A program made the translations under genes and the position numbers. Shown one piece after another: positions 30,931 to 41,764 of a stretch of 64,000 nt of DNA (positions are counted from its first letter, which is position 1; the number at the start of each line of letters is the position of its first letter). The stretch is from NCBI GenBank assembly GCA_030549495.1, contig JAUIRK010000078.1, positions 124,001 to 188,000 on the forward strand. Reading direction: 5' to 3'. The notes below the pieces were generated by a model. That model was not told the DNA's origin. It ran no database searches and saw only the letters and a program-made list of their open reading frames with translations. This DNA is from Nectonema munidae. Taxonomy: Eukaryota > Nematomorpha > Nectonematoida > Nectonematidae.

Positions 30931-33469
30931 ATGGAACGCTCCCGCCTATATCACCTACGGAGCACCCATATGGATATGGGCCGTTTATTCCGCCCAGCCC
31001 AGATCCTCCCTCTCCCGAGCCTCTCCCTATCGACAGCTTGATAGGTTCACCCCCCGAAGGTCCTTCGTTCAGGGTTCCCGAGGGTGGTTTTCTCCAGGAA
31101 CTAGGCGTGCCCGTGGGAATCCCACTGCCCGTTCCGGAGATTCCCCCTCGTACGCTGCCCACTCAAAGACTGGTCCAGTCTTTCATCGCGATTTCCGAGG
31201 GACAGCCCACGCTCACACGTGTGCCGCCACCCGATCCTACGCCTCCCCCACAGCCCGTGGCGACCCATCCGCCCGGACTGATTCAGACTAGGATAAGGAT
31301 CGTTGACGGCCAACCAGTGTTAGTATCGGAGGATCCGGTGGACCCCCCGACGCTGCCACCACTCAATATCCTCCTGCCTGCCCCCTCCGATCCGGCGTTG
31401 TCACCATCCTTTACTTTCCAGTCTGATGGTTCCATCGCGGTGCAGGCGGGTGATCAAAGTTTCTTTATTCCGGCTCACCCCGGTGCCCTATTGGACTTCT
31501 ACGAAGCCAATAAAGCCTTGTTTCCCCCCAGTTTCTGGAAAAACATCTTCTCTCAGGTGATGTCCTTTGACCCCGAGGACAACCCCTGCCCGGACCCAGA
31601 CGAGGATCAGATCCAGTCTATCATAGACATCGCCTCCTGCCGAAACCTCCTCAAGTCCTATTCAGCCTCAGCCAGACTTGCGGAACTGCCCATCAATACC
31701 TCGTTTCGAGTCTCTGCCCCCCTATTCAGGCCACCGCAGGACCTCAGACACCGAGGCATACTGAACATACTCCGGCGAGGGTACAAGCCGAAACTGATCT
31801 CCAACAGGCCATTTCACTCCTTTTCGAGGTTCTCGAAGCCACCCGCATGCCAGAGGGACTTCCTTGATCGGCACGTGCTCCCTAAGCTCGTCAAACACGG
31901 CATCCTAGAATTGGCAAGGAAACCGCGGATCATTTCCCCATGTTTCCTGGTGCCTAAAGCCAATGGGAAGACACGCCTAGTAGCGGACTTCGGCTTCACC
32001 AAGGAGTTGTTTTCCACGCCGCCAATTCGTTTGACGGCGCCATACCAGTTAAGATACATACCAGAAAACCTGAACTGGGCCACCAGACTTGACCTGTCAG
32101 ATGCCTTCTACGGAATCCGTATACAAACGGCGTGGCGAAGCTGTTTTTGCATCAAACTGGGTGGCCGAGTCTGGCAATTTACCAGGCTCCCCATGGGAGC
32201 ATGTTTTAGCCCAGCTATCCTCCAGAATACGATGCGCCGGCTAGTAGGTACCTTCAAGGCCCGACTACCCCTGTCTTGCGCGTCTAAAGCAAAGATCATC
32301 GTATATCTGGATGATTTTCTCCTCCTGGCAGACTCCCAAGAACTGGCCGGCCGGATCACCAGCCAGTTCACCAGTTTCTTGGAAGAGGAATGCGGGATCC
32401 GCATTAACTCTGACAAGTCTATTCTCCGGCCCACTCAAGTCCTCGACTTCCTCGGGGCCCGCCTCGATCTCAGCACTAGGACGATGGGTGTCCCGGACGC
32501 TAAGAAAGAGGCCCTCCTTCGGGCGCTATGCGCCTTTTTGTTGGCACAGAATTGCCCGGAGGTCCCCACCAAATGGAGACAGAAGATAATGGGTATCCTG
32601 AATTATTACGCGGCAACGCTCCCCGGAAAATTCAGGATTATCTCCAACCTCTATCATTGGGAAGATCTCGCCTCCTACGGCCAACTGGTTCAGCTGGCTT
32701 TTCCATACGTGATGGATACCATCCTTGTTCCCTGGAGTCTGGCAAAATCCAGGCAGCTCGATGGCGAAGTTCATGTGGATGCCTCTTTGATGGCCTTGGG
32801 TTTCCACACAAAGGAAGGCTCATGGTGCTTCCCCATCCAGGCCCCCGAATGGAACATCGCAGACCTGGAACTTCTGGCCATCATCCTCGCCCATTTCACA
32901 TGGCCATCCCGAAAGATCCTTTCAGATTCAATGGCTGCATCCGCAAATTGGGCAGCAGTTCCTGGCGCCAAGGCATCCTCCTCCTCTGGCTGGAAGCCTC
33001 CAGCGATTGGAAGGATGCCCTGCGCTCCTCAATCGAGTACGTGAAGTCCGAAGATAACCCGGCAGACGAGCCGTCCCGCCGCCAATCCTTCGCAAAAGAC
33101 CATTTACTCGATATTTGGGACTGCCAGATTACTTTGGATTCCAAAGTATGGAGAGACTTCTTCAGCAACATCCTCCTCACCTTCAAGTGGACCACTGAAG
33201 CTAGGATGAAGAAGTTCTCTCCCACAGAGCCTGTGCAAAGGACCCACAATGCCATGAAGATAGACCCTATCGACTGCCCACTTGGCGCCAAGACGACAGC
33301 AGAAGATCCTTCTCATTGGTCAACAAAGCTCTGCAAAAGAACGGGCTACGCCCCCCTGTTAACTCCCCTGTTGCCCCTCCTGTCTGGAGGAAGGCTCCCG
33401 GCTATGAGCGGCGGAGGGGACAACAGGACACGTCGAGGCCTCGGTTGCTCATCGGGGTCATACCCATGA
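30844..33469 (+). pseudogene. pol: Pro-rich spacer, reverse transcriptase, RNase H, unit A
   Basis: A Pro-rich spacer of roughly 320 residues precedes the RT: RLVADFGFTKELF, ATRLDLSDAFYGIRI (motif A), TRLPMGACFSPAILQ (motif B), IIVYLDDFLLLADS (motif C) and IRINSDKSILRP, LDFLGARLDL (D/E). RNase H follows: EVHVDASLMALGFHT, NIADLELLAIILAHF, KILSDSM with its acidic residues. The frame stops at 33044, but the RNase H end (ILLLWLEASSDW, EYVKSEDNPADEPSRR) lies in the next frame to 33469, so a frame change near 32930 separates the two. The DIRS-like YLDD box and NPADEPSRR end suggest DIRS or a relative, but no recombinase follows. The open frame extends upstream only by chance into the preceding ORF. 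Confidence 0.75.
33271..33363 (+). repeat. Terminal repeat A at pol end, unit A
   Basis: 93 bases CGACTGCCCACTTGGCGCCA to CCCCCCTGTTAAC, inverse of 34679-34771. At this position it overlaps the C-terminal coding sequence of pol. Confidence 0.9.
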
Positions 33470-33480
33470 GGAAAATGAAC
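33383..33480 (-). repeat. Inversion-joint repeat J, minus-strand copy, unit A
   Basis: Inverse of 30833-30930 without a mismatch that I can see. It lies 20 bases after terminal repeat A of pol, at the junction between the plus-strand pol block and the minus-strand gag block. Confidence 0.92.
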
Positions 33481-33975
33481 TGACCGCCTCCCAGACGTCC
33501 AGGCCTCCGCGGGGAGGTCCGAACCGGGTGGTGGGGGCATGGACTCGGCCACAGGAGGTGGCGAGACCAGCCTTCTGTGCCTGGAACCCAGGGGTGGTGA
33601 AGTGGCGCTAGGGGGGCCATACCCGGTGGGAAAGTCGGAGAACGACCGGCCTATGCGCCAATCAGGCGGGAGCGTAGTCATAGGCGAGTCTGGATCAGAC
33701 TCAGGGGGAGGAGACGGGGAGGGCTGTGGACCACAGCAAAACAGGGAGGTAAGTTGATACCTCCTGCTTCCCAGTTTCCTACTTCTTGCGGGTGGCCTGG
33801 GTCGTGGGCCGAAAACGGCCACGACCGCGGGAGGCCGGTGCTTCTCGATTGCTGGTGCTAGGCTTGGAGAGGTCCATTCCAGTGATACCGGCAATGGAGA
33901 GGAGTGAGGGGGATTGATGATGGACGTTAGTCCAGGTGGAATGGGCCGCAATAACGTGGGTGCGGAGTATTCCAT
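33383..33975 (-). pseudogene. N-terminal part of pol (Pro-rich), opposite strand, unit A
   Basis: Minus-strand frame from about 33975, overlapping the end of gag in another frame, rich in Pro/Ser/Arg (SPPPESDPDSPMTTLPP, PPVAESMPPPPGSD) and ending in the J repeat. The plus-strand pol begins in the same J-encoded protein, so this is the missing beginning of pol. The overlap with gag suggests expression by frameshift or reinitiation. It is severed from its enzyme domains by the inversion. Confidence 0.6.
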
Positions 33976-34546
33976 TTAAGTCGGACAGATCTTCAGTTGA
34001 GAGGCTGGGAAAGAAAGGCCGGAGTTTTTCAAGGTAAAATAGCATCACCTCATCCTTGATATTTAGATCCTTGGACTTGGTGAGCTCTAAGATGACTCGC
34101 ACCCTTCGGTCCGCAAGGACGTCCGGGGGAGTAGAATAAATGCTGGGGTCCACGTGGTCTGCCGTGGCGTACCCCGCCGGCAAGGCGCCGGGGAGCAAAC
34201 CAGGCATGTAGCCAAGGGGACGAGTAACACCCTGGACCGACGGAAGGGTCGGAACCGAGGGGAGCAAGGGGGGAGACACTGTTGAAGGTAAGCAACTTAC
34301 AACAGGAGCAACAGGATGATTCGCCGAAGACGAAGAAGAAGGCAGGTCAATTCCCACTGACACGGGGCGAGGAGACACTATTTGTCCCTCCAGAACCGAG
34401 AAGCGGGACTCCATCCGACGCAGCTGCGAGGTGATGGACAATAAAGTGCTGTTAAAATCCGGGATATTGACGGAGCAAGAGGGCATATTGGACTTGCTGT
34501 CGTCTTTGTGAGATGCTGAGTGAAGTGACGTGGGCGTCTTTGACAT
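33779..34546 (-). CDS. gag-like structural protein of the retroelement, unit A
   Basis: Starts at the Met encoded at 34546-34544 (MSKTPTSLHSASH); an upstream in-frame Met at 34579 lies only about 28 bases from the TATA box and is probably not transcribed. About 255 residues: a short heptad-like region (LLSITSQLRRMESRFSVLEG), a Pro/Ser-rich linker, a helical domain (RVRVILELTKSKDLNIKDEV, LRPFFPSLSTEDLSDLNG) and a basic Arg/Gly C terminus (APASRGRGRFRPTTQATRKK), typical of nucleic-acid binding gag proteins. No zinc knuckle. Uninterrupted in both units A and B, unlike almost every other gene in the window. Called gag from position and composition. Confidence 0.6.
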   Translation of the reverse strand: MSKTPTSLHSASHKDDSKSNMPSCSVNIPDFNSTLLSITSQLRRMESRFSVLEGQIVSPRPVSVGIDLPSSSSSANHPVAPVVSCLPSTVSPPLLPSVPTLPSVQGVTRPLGYMPGLLPGALPAGYATADHVDPSIYSTPPDVLADRRVRVILELTKSKDLNIKDEVMLFYLEKLRPFFPSLSTEDLSDLNGILRTHVIAAHSTWTNVHHQSPSLLSIAGITGMDLSKPSTSNREAPASRGRGRFRPTTQATRKK

Positions 34547-34606
34547 TAATTTGGTGAGTAAGAGAACGGAGAGAAACAAAAAGGAGAATGGGCCTGTGCG
34601 TGGCTG

Positions 34607-34615
34607 CCTTTTATA
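34607..34615 (-). promoter_or_regulatory. TATA box upstream of gag, unit A
   Basis: On the minus strand TATAAAAGG is followed by CAGCC. It lies about 60 bases before the preferred gag start and about 65 bases inside the terminal repeat, a normal place for a polymerase II promoter of a retroelement. Confidence 0.55.
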
Positions 34616-34678
34616 CTTGGTGGAGCAGCGGAAACCCGAGCTGACTTGCTATTGGACGGGCAGTTAACAACTCCTCCT

Positions 34679-34771
34679 GTTAACAGGGGGGCGTAGCCCG
34701 TTCTTTTGCAGAGCTTTGTTGACCAATGAGAAGGATCTTCTGCTGTCGTCTTGGCGCCAAGTGGGCAGTCG
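34679..34771 (-). repeat. Terminal repeat A at gag end, unit A
   Basis: 93 bases that are the inverse of 33271-33363. In the gag orientation this is the element's 5' end, and the repeat at the pol end would be its direct 3' partner if the pol block were not inverted. The satellite begins two bases later. Confidence 0.9.
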
Positions 34772-34772
34772 T

Positions 34773-37700
34773 AGCATTGGAAAGAACAATGAGTTTAAAA
34801 AGGCGTTTAGAAAACTATATAAATAATGATGAATCAACATTGTTTTTTTTTTCATTTTTTTATTATTAGTGTCTCCTGAAAGATATTGAAAGAATATATC
34901 ATCATGAAAAGAAGGCGATAAGAAAACTATATAAATAATGAGACATTATTATTATTATTTTTTTTATTAATGTCTCCTGAAAGATATTCAAAGAATAAAC
35001 AGATATCATTTAAACTCAAAAAGGAAAACAAATTCTACTTTCCAAAAATTTTTCAAAGTTAAGTTATTTCAATTTTTGGAAAATAAGAACCTGTATAAAT
35101 ATAGCATTGGAAAGAACAATGAGTTTAAAAAGGCGTTTAGAAAACTATATAAATAATGATGAATCAACATTGTTTTTTTCATTTTTTTATTATTAGTGTC
35201 TCCTGAAAGATATTGAAAGAATATATCATCATGAAAAGAAGGCGATAAGAAAACTATATAAATAATGAGACATTATTTTTTTAATGTCTTCTGAAAGATA
35301 TTCAAAGAATAAATAGATATCATTTAAACTCAAAAAGGAAAACAAATTCTACTTTCCGAAAATTTTTCAGTTAAGTTATTTCAATTTTTGAAAAATAAGA
35401 ACCTGTATAAATATAGCATTGGAAAGAACAATGAGTTTAAAAAGGCGTTTAGAAAACTATATAAATAATGATGAATCAACATTGTTTTTTTCATTTTTTT
35501 ATTATTAGTGTCTCCTGAAAGATATTGAAAGAATATATCATCATGAAAAGAAGGGGATAAGAAAACTATATAAATAATGAGACATTATTTTTTTAATGTC
35601 TTCTGAAAGATATTCAAAGAATAAACAGATATCATTTAAACTCAAAAAGGAAAACAAATTCTACTTTCCGAAAATTTTTCAGTTAAGTTATTTCAATTTT
35701 TGAAAAATAAGAACCTGTATAAATATAGCATTGGAAAGAACAATGAGTTTAAAAAGGCGTTTAGAAAACTATATAAATAATGATGAGACAACATTGTTTT
35801 TTTTTCTTCATTTTTTTATTATTAGTGTCTCCTGAAAGATATTGAAAGAATATATCATTATGAAAAGAAGGCGATAAGAAAACTATATAAATAATGAGAC
35901 ATTATTTTTTTAATGTCTTCTGAAAGATATTCAAAGAATAAACAGATATTTAAACTCAAAAAGGAAAACAAATTCTACTTTCCGAAAATTTTTTAAAGTT
36001 CAGTTATTTCAATTTTTGAAAAATAAGAACCTGTATAAATATAGCATTGGAAAGAACAATGAGTTTAAAAAGGCGTTTAGAAAACTTTATAAATAATGAT
36101 GAATCAACATTGTTTTTTTATTAGTGTCTCCTGAAAGATATTGAAAGAATATATCATCATGAAAAGAAGGCGATAAGAAAACTATATAAATAATGAGACA
36201 TTATTTTTTTAATGTCTTCTGAAAGATATTCAAAGAATAAACAGATGTCATTTAAACTCAAAAAGGAAAACAAATTCTACTTTCCGAAAATTTTTGAAAG
36301 TTAAGTTATTTCAATTTTTGAAAAATAAGAACCTGTATAAATATAGCTTTGGAAAGAACAATGAGTTTAAAAAGGCTTAGAAAACTATATAAATAATGAT
36401 GAATCAACATTGTTTTTTTTTCATTTTTTTATTATTAGTGTCTCCTGAAAGATATTGAAAGAATATATCATCATGAAAAGAAGGCGATAAGAAAACTATA
36501 TAAATAATGAGACATTATTATTATTATTTTTTTTATTAATGTCTCCTGAAAGATATTCAAAGAATAAATAGATATCGTTTAAACTCAAAAAGGAAAACAA
36601 ATTCTACTTTCCGAAAATTTTTCAAAGTTAAGTTATTTCAATTTTTGAAAAATAAGAACCTGTATAAATATAGCATTGGAAAGAACAATGAGTTTAAAAA
36701 GGCGTTTAGAAAACTATATAAATAATGATGAGACAACATTGTTTTTTTTTCATTTTTTTATTATTAGTGTCTCCTGAAAGATATTGAAAGAATATATCAT
36801 CATGAAAGAGAAGGCGATAAGAAAACTATATAAATAATGAGACATTATTATTATTATTTTTATTAATGTCTCCTGAAAGATATTCAAAGAATAAATAGAT
36901 ATCGTTTAAACTCAAAAAGGAAAACAAATTCTACTTTCCGAAAATTTTTCAAAGTTAAGTTATTTCAATTTTTGAAAAATAAGAACCTGTATAAATATAG
37001 CATTGGAAAGAACAATGAGTTTAAAAAGGCGTTTAGAAAACTATATAAATAATGATGAGTCAACATTGTTTTTTTTTCATTTTTTTATTATTAGTGTCTC
37101 CTGAAAGATATTGAAAGAATATATCATCATGAAAAGAAGGCGATAAGAAAACTATATAAATAATGAGACATTATTATTATTTTTTTTTAATGTCTTCTGA
37201 AAGATATTCAAAGAATAAATAGATATTATTTAAACTCAAAAAGGAAAACAAATTCTACTTTCCGAAAATTTTTCAAAGTTAAGTTATTTCAATTTTTGGA
37301 AAATAAGAACCTGTATAAATATAGCATTGGAAAGAACAATGAGTTTAAAAAGGCTTAGAAAACTATATAAATAATGATGAATCAACATTGTTTTTTTTTT
37401 CATTTTTTTATTATTAGTGTCTCCTGAAAGATATTGAAAGAATATATCATCATGAAAAGAAGGCGATAAGAAAACTATATAAATAATGAGACATTATTTT
37501 TTTTATGTCTTCTGAAAGATATTCAAAGAATAAACAGATATCATTTAAACTCAAAAAGGAAAACAAATTCTACTTTCCGAAAATTTTTCAAAGTTAAGTT
37601 ATTTCAATTTTTGGAAAATAAGAACCTGTATAAATATAGCATTGGAAAGAACAATGAGTTTAAAAAGGCGTTTAGAAAACTATATAAATAATGATGAATC

Positions 37701-40234
37701 AACATTGTTTTTTTCATTTTTTTATTATTAGTGTCTCCTGAAAGATATTGAAAGAATATATCATCATGAAAAGAAGGCGATAAGAAAACTATATAAATAA
37801 TGAGACATTATTTTTTTAATGTCTTCTGAAAGATATTCAAAGAATAAATAGATATCATTTAAACTCAAAAAGGAAAACAAATTCTACTTTCCGAAAATTT
37901 TTCAAAGTTAAGTTATTTCAATTTTTGAAAAATAAGAACCTGTATAAATATAGCATTGGAAAGAACAATGAGTTTAAAAAGGCGTTTAGAAAACTATATA
38001 AATAATGATGAGACAACATTGTTTTTTTTTCATTTTTTTATTATTAGTGTCTCCTGAAAGATATTGAAAGAATATATCATCATGAAAAGAAGGCGATAAG
38101 AAAACTATATAAATAATGAGACATTATTTTTTTAATGTCTTCTGAAAGATATTCAAAGAATAAACAGATATCATTTAAACTCAAAAAGGAAAACAAATTC
38201 TACTTTCCGAAAATTTTTCAAAGTTAAGTTATTTCAATTTTTGAAAAATAAGAACCTGTATAAATATAGCATTGGAAAGAACAATGAGTTTAAAAAGGCG
38301 TTTAGAAAACTATATAAATAATGATGAGACAACATTGTTTTTTTTTCTTCATTTTTTTATTATTAGTGTCTCCTGAAAGATATTGAAAGAATATATCATT
38401 ATGAAAAGAAGGCGATAAGAAAACTATATAAATAATGAGACATTATTTTTTTAATGTCTTCTGAAAGATATTCAAAGAATAAACAGATATTTAAACTCAA
38501 AAAGGAAAACAAATTCTACTTTCCGAAAATTTTTTAAAGTTCAGTTATTTCAATTTTTGAAAAATAAGAACCTGTATAAATATAGCATTGGAAAGAACAA
38601 TGAGTTTAAAAAGGCGTTTAGAAAACTATATAAATAATGATGAGACAACATTGTTTTTTTTTCTTCATTTTTTTATTATTAGTGTCTCCTGAAAGATATT
38701 GAAAGAATATATCATTATGAAAAGAAGGCGATAAGAAAACTATATAAATAATGAGACATTATTTTTTTAATGTCTTCTGAAAGATATTCAAAGAATAAAC
38801 AGATATTTAAACTCAAAAAGGAAAACAAATTCTACTTTCCGAAAATTTTTTAAAGTTCAGTTATTTCAATTTTTGAAAAATAAGAACCTGTATAAATATA
38901 GCATTGGAAAGAACAATGAGTTTAAAAAGGCGTTTAGAAAACTATATAAATAATGATGAGACAACATTGTTTTTTTTTCATTTTTTTATTATTAGTGTCT
39001 CCTGAAAGATATTGAAAGAATATATCATCATGAAGAGAAGGCGATAAGAAAACTATATAAATAATGAGACATTATTATTATTTTTTTATTAATGTCTCCT
39101 GAAAGATATTCAAAGAATAAATAGATATCGTTTAAACTCAAAAAGGAAAACAAATTCTACTTTCCGAAAATTTTTCAAAGTTAAGTTATTTCAATTTTTG
39201 AAAAATAAGAACCTGTATAAATATAGCATTGGAAAGAACAATGAGTTTAAAAAGGCGTTTAGAAAACTATATAAATAATGATGAGACAACATTGTTTTTT
39301 TTTCTTCATTTTTTTATTATTAGTGTCTCCTGAAAGATATTGAAAGAATATATCATCATGAAAAGAAGGCGATAAGAAAACTATATAAATAATGAGACAT
39401 TATTTTTTTAATGTCTTCTGAAAGATATTCAAAGAATAAACAGATATCATTTAAACTCAAAAAGGAAAACAAATTCTACTTTCCGAAAATTTTTGAAAGT
39501 TAAGTTATTTCAATTTTTGAAAAATAAGAACCTGTATAAATATAGCTTTGGAAAGAACAATGAGTTTAAAAAGGCTTAGAAAACTATATAAATAATGATG
39601 AATCAACATTGTTTTTTTTTTCATTTTTTTATTATTAGTGTCTCCTGAAAGATATTGAAAGAATATATCATCATGAAGAGAAGGCGATAAGAAAACTATA
39701 TAAATAATGAGACATTATTATTATTTTTTTTTTTATTAATGTCTCCTGAAAGATATTCAAAGAATAAATAGATATCGTTTAAACTCAAAAGGGAAAACAA
39801 ATTCTACTTTCCGAAAATTTTTCAAAGTTAAGTTATTTCAATTTTTGAAAAATAAGAACCTGTATAAATATAGCACTGGAAAGAACAATGAGTTTAAAAA
39901 GGCGTTTAGAAAACTATATAAATAATGATGAGACAACATTGTTTTTTTTTCATTTTTTTATTATTAGTGTCTCCTGAAAGATATTGAAAGAATATATCAT
40001 CATGAAGAGAAGGCGATAAGAAAACTATATAAATAATGAGACATTATTATTATTTTTTTATTAATGTCTCCTGAAAGATATTCAAAGAATAAATAGATAT
40101 CGTTTAAACTCAAAAAGGAAAACAAATTCTACTTTCCGAAAATTTTTCAAAGTTAAGTTATTTCAATTTTTGAAAAATAAGAACCTGTATAAATATAGCA
40201 TTGGAAAGAACAATGAGTTTAAAAAGGCGTGAAA
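34773..40234 (+). repeat. Satellite array, about 320-bp monomer, 17 copies, unit A
   Basis: AGCATTGGAAAGAACAATG (or AGCTTTGG variant) marks monomer starts at 34773, 35103, 35415, 35727, 36043, 36345, 36672, 36999, 37323, 37638, 37952, 38268, 38584, 38900, 39225, 39544 and 39872, with a truncated last copy at 40197. Monomers are 302-330 bases; length differences are mostly T-run and ATT-run changes. Each monomer contains two related halves, both with AAAACTATATAAATAATGA followed by a T-rich run and TGTCTYCTGAAAGATATT. No coding content. Confidence 0.95.
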
Positions 40235-40802
40235 ACTTCAAAGACGCACGATAATACACTTTCTCACTCCACTACTTCTGCCCACAATCTAAGTCAAGTT
40301 CTCCTCAAGATAACTGTTTATTCAATTCTATTTGTTTTGTCAAATAAAAGTGAGGAGTTTGCTGTTGAATCTTTTGCGTACACTGGTGTTATTTTTCTTC
40401 CATTATATGTTTTATGATTTATAGGATGTAGTTAGGGATGTTTGTTTGAAAATATATGTGGTCTATAACTTATACTATAAGCCCCTTCAACGGTTATATA
40501 TAACATATTCGATTAGTTTACCCACCTTATTGTTCTTTTAATAACGTGAAAATTCTTTTTACTTGCACATCATTCGAATTAAATGGGAAGAATTATCTCA
40601 ATATTTTGTACCCTTGGTTTGAATTGAAAAACATGTAACTTGCATGTCAAGTATGTCAGATCTGAAAATATTGCGCATAATAGAGAAACTTGCAATGACG
40701 CGGATGTTTAAAAATCAGGAATCGAAAAGGAAAATTTTCTGCAAAATAAAAATAATGAGGAGAATTTGAATAAAAATGACCCAGCCATATTGATAATATT
40801 TT

Positions 40803-41718
40803 AGATGAACATAACTACTCGTGTTTAGCGGTTATTCCATTAAACGAAGTTCCTACACAAATCAAAGAAAATGTTTGCTTTCTTGTTAAAAAAATCCAGA
40901 TTTAGGCAGGAATTGTTTTATATAAAAAAAGGTGAAACTATTGTGAGAAATAAAGTAAGTAGTTATCAGGGCAATGTTAGAAAAGTCTATACAGATTTAC
41001 TTCAAAACAAGGAAAACTTCCCTCTTTTGTATACTGATTTTCAAATGGTGCATTTCATAGACAGTGTTAAAAATGGATGCATATTTAGTATTGATCGTAC
41101 ATTCAATCTTAGTTGAGAAAAAACTTAAAAATAAAACTACAAATGATAACCGTTTTTCTTGAACCTAGGTGCCTTCATTGGGATGGCGAATTTGAAGGTT
41201 AAAAATGCGTCTATAATTATTTGGTGTGACGAGGAAAAAGCACTTATCAAAGCTATAAGACAAGTTTTTCCTAACTCAACAGTTATTTTATGTATTAGAC
41301 ATCCTAAAAATTCTTTGAGTAGATATAAGAATACTAAATTTTTTTTGAAAACACCAGAATTCAATATACTATTGAAGAAAATATATTTCAACCAAGGACT
41401 TTGCTCTATTTTAGACATGACATCTTTCAGTTCTTACTCTAATGCAATTATTGAAAAGTATGAATCTTACTTTGGTTCGTAATTGCTCAAAACAGTTGAG
41501 AAAATTAAGGAATATGTAGTCACTTCTTGGATAAAATTTTCGTGAATTCCTCTTTTATGGACAAACAATATTTCGGAATCAAAATATCACGTCTTTAAAC
41601 TTAAATTGAAAAAAGAAAAAACTCCTTGAAATTATCAAAATGTTGCATTCGGAAGCTATAAGAGACCAGTGTCTTATTTCGCAAGCTGTAGAATTAACAG
41701 GAGAATTTCTATACCCAC
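40803..41718 (+). pseudogene. MULE transposase remnant, unit B
   Basis: Same fragment as in unit A. Here the second part (41159-41482) stays open for 107 codons because a base lost in unit A is present, giving VFPNSTVILCIRHPKNSLSR in one frame. This shows that the unit A break is recent or a read error. Confidence 0.68.
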
Positions 41719-41764
41719 CCCTAACTAATTACAAAGACTAATTACGCACCCCAATTTATACAAA

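Larger units (their letters stand above)
30833..34771. mobile_element. GC-rich RT/RNase H retroelement, internally inverted, unit A
   Basis: A sharp rise in GC marks this element. It contains pol on the plus strand (30833-33363) and gag plus the N-terminal part of pol on the minus strand (34546-33383). Two inverted repeat pairs tie the halves together: J (30833-30930 with 33383-33480) and terminal repeat A (33271-33363 with 34679-34771). If the pol block is read in the gag orientation, the terminal repeats become direct and one continuous pol frame passes through J. No integrase, tyrosine recombinase or protease was recognised. Best described as a DIRS- or LTR-like retroelement of unresolved family. 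Confidence 0.72.
25629..40234 (+). repeat. Composite tandem unit A (14.6 kb)
   Basis: First of three head-to-tail units. Content in order: MULE remnant, Helitron fragment, L-like viral fragments, unidentified ORF, inverted retroelement, satellite array of 17 monomers. The left boundary is set where identity with unit B begins (ACTTCAAAGACGCACGATAA). Here unit A is preceded by unique sequence, whereas units B and C are preceded by the satellite. Confidence 0.9.

Noticed and set aside
30681-33044. A single 787-codon gene beginning inside the unidentified ORF and running through pol
   Set aside because: The first 50 codons are an out-of-frame reading of the preceding ORF that stays open by chance into J. 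Units B and C break this frame with a one-base change in the A-run near J.
31814-33316. Long antisense open frames across the RT/RNase H region in all units
   Set aside because: They are shadows of the GC-rich pol gene, carry no recognised motif and mirror its codons.
30833-34771. A natural ambisense retroelement with gag and pol on opposite strands
   Set aside because: The J repeat encodes the same pol segment on both strands and the terminal repeats face each other, which fits an inversion of one gene better than a designed ambisense layout.
34773-40234. Regularly spaced repeats resembling a CRISPR array
   Set aside because: The whole 320-base unit repeats, with no short repeats and unique spacers, and the context is an animal genome full of transposons. 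It is a satellite.
40229-40417. 62-codon ORF at the start of units B and C
   Set aside because: Its first codons come from the satellite junction and it is absent in that form from unit A; no motif is present.
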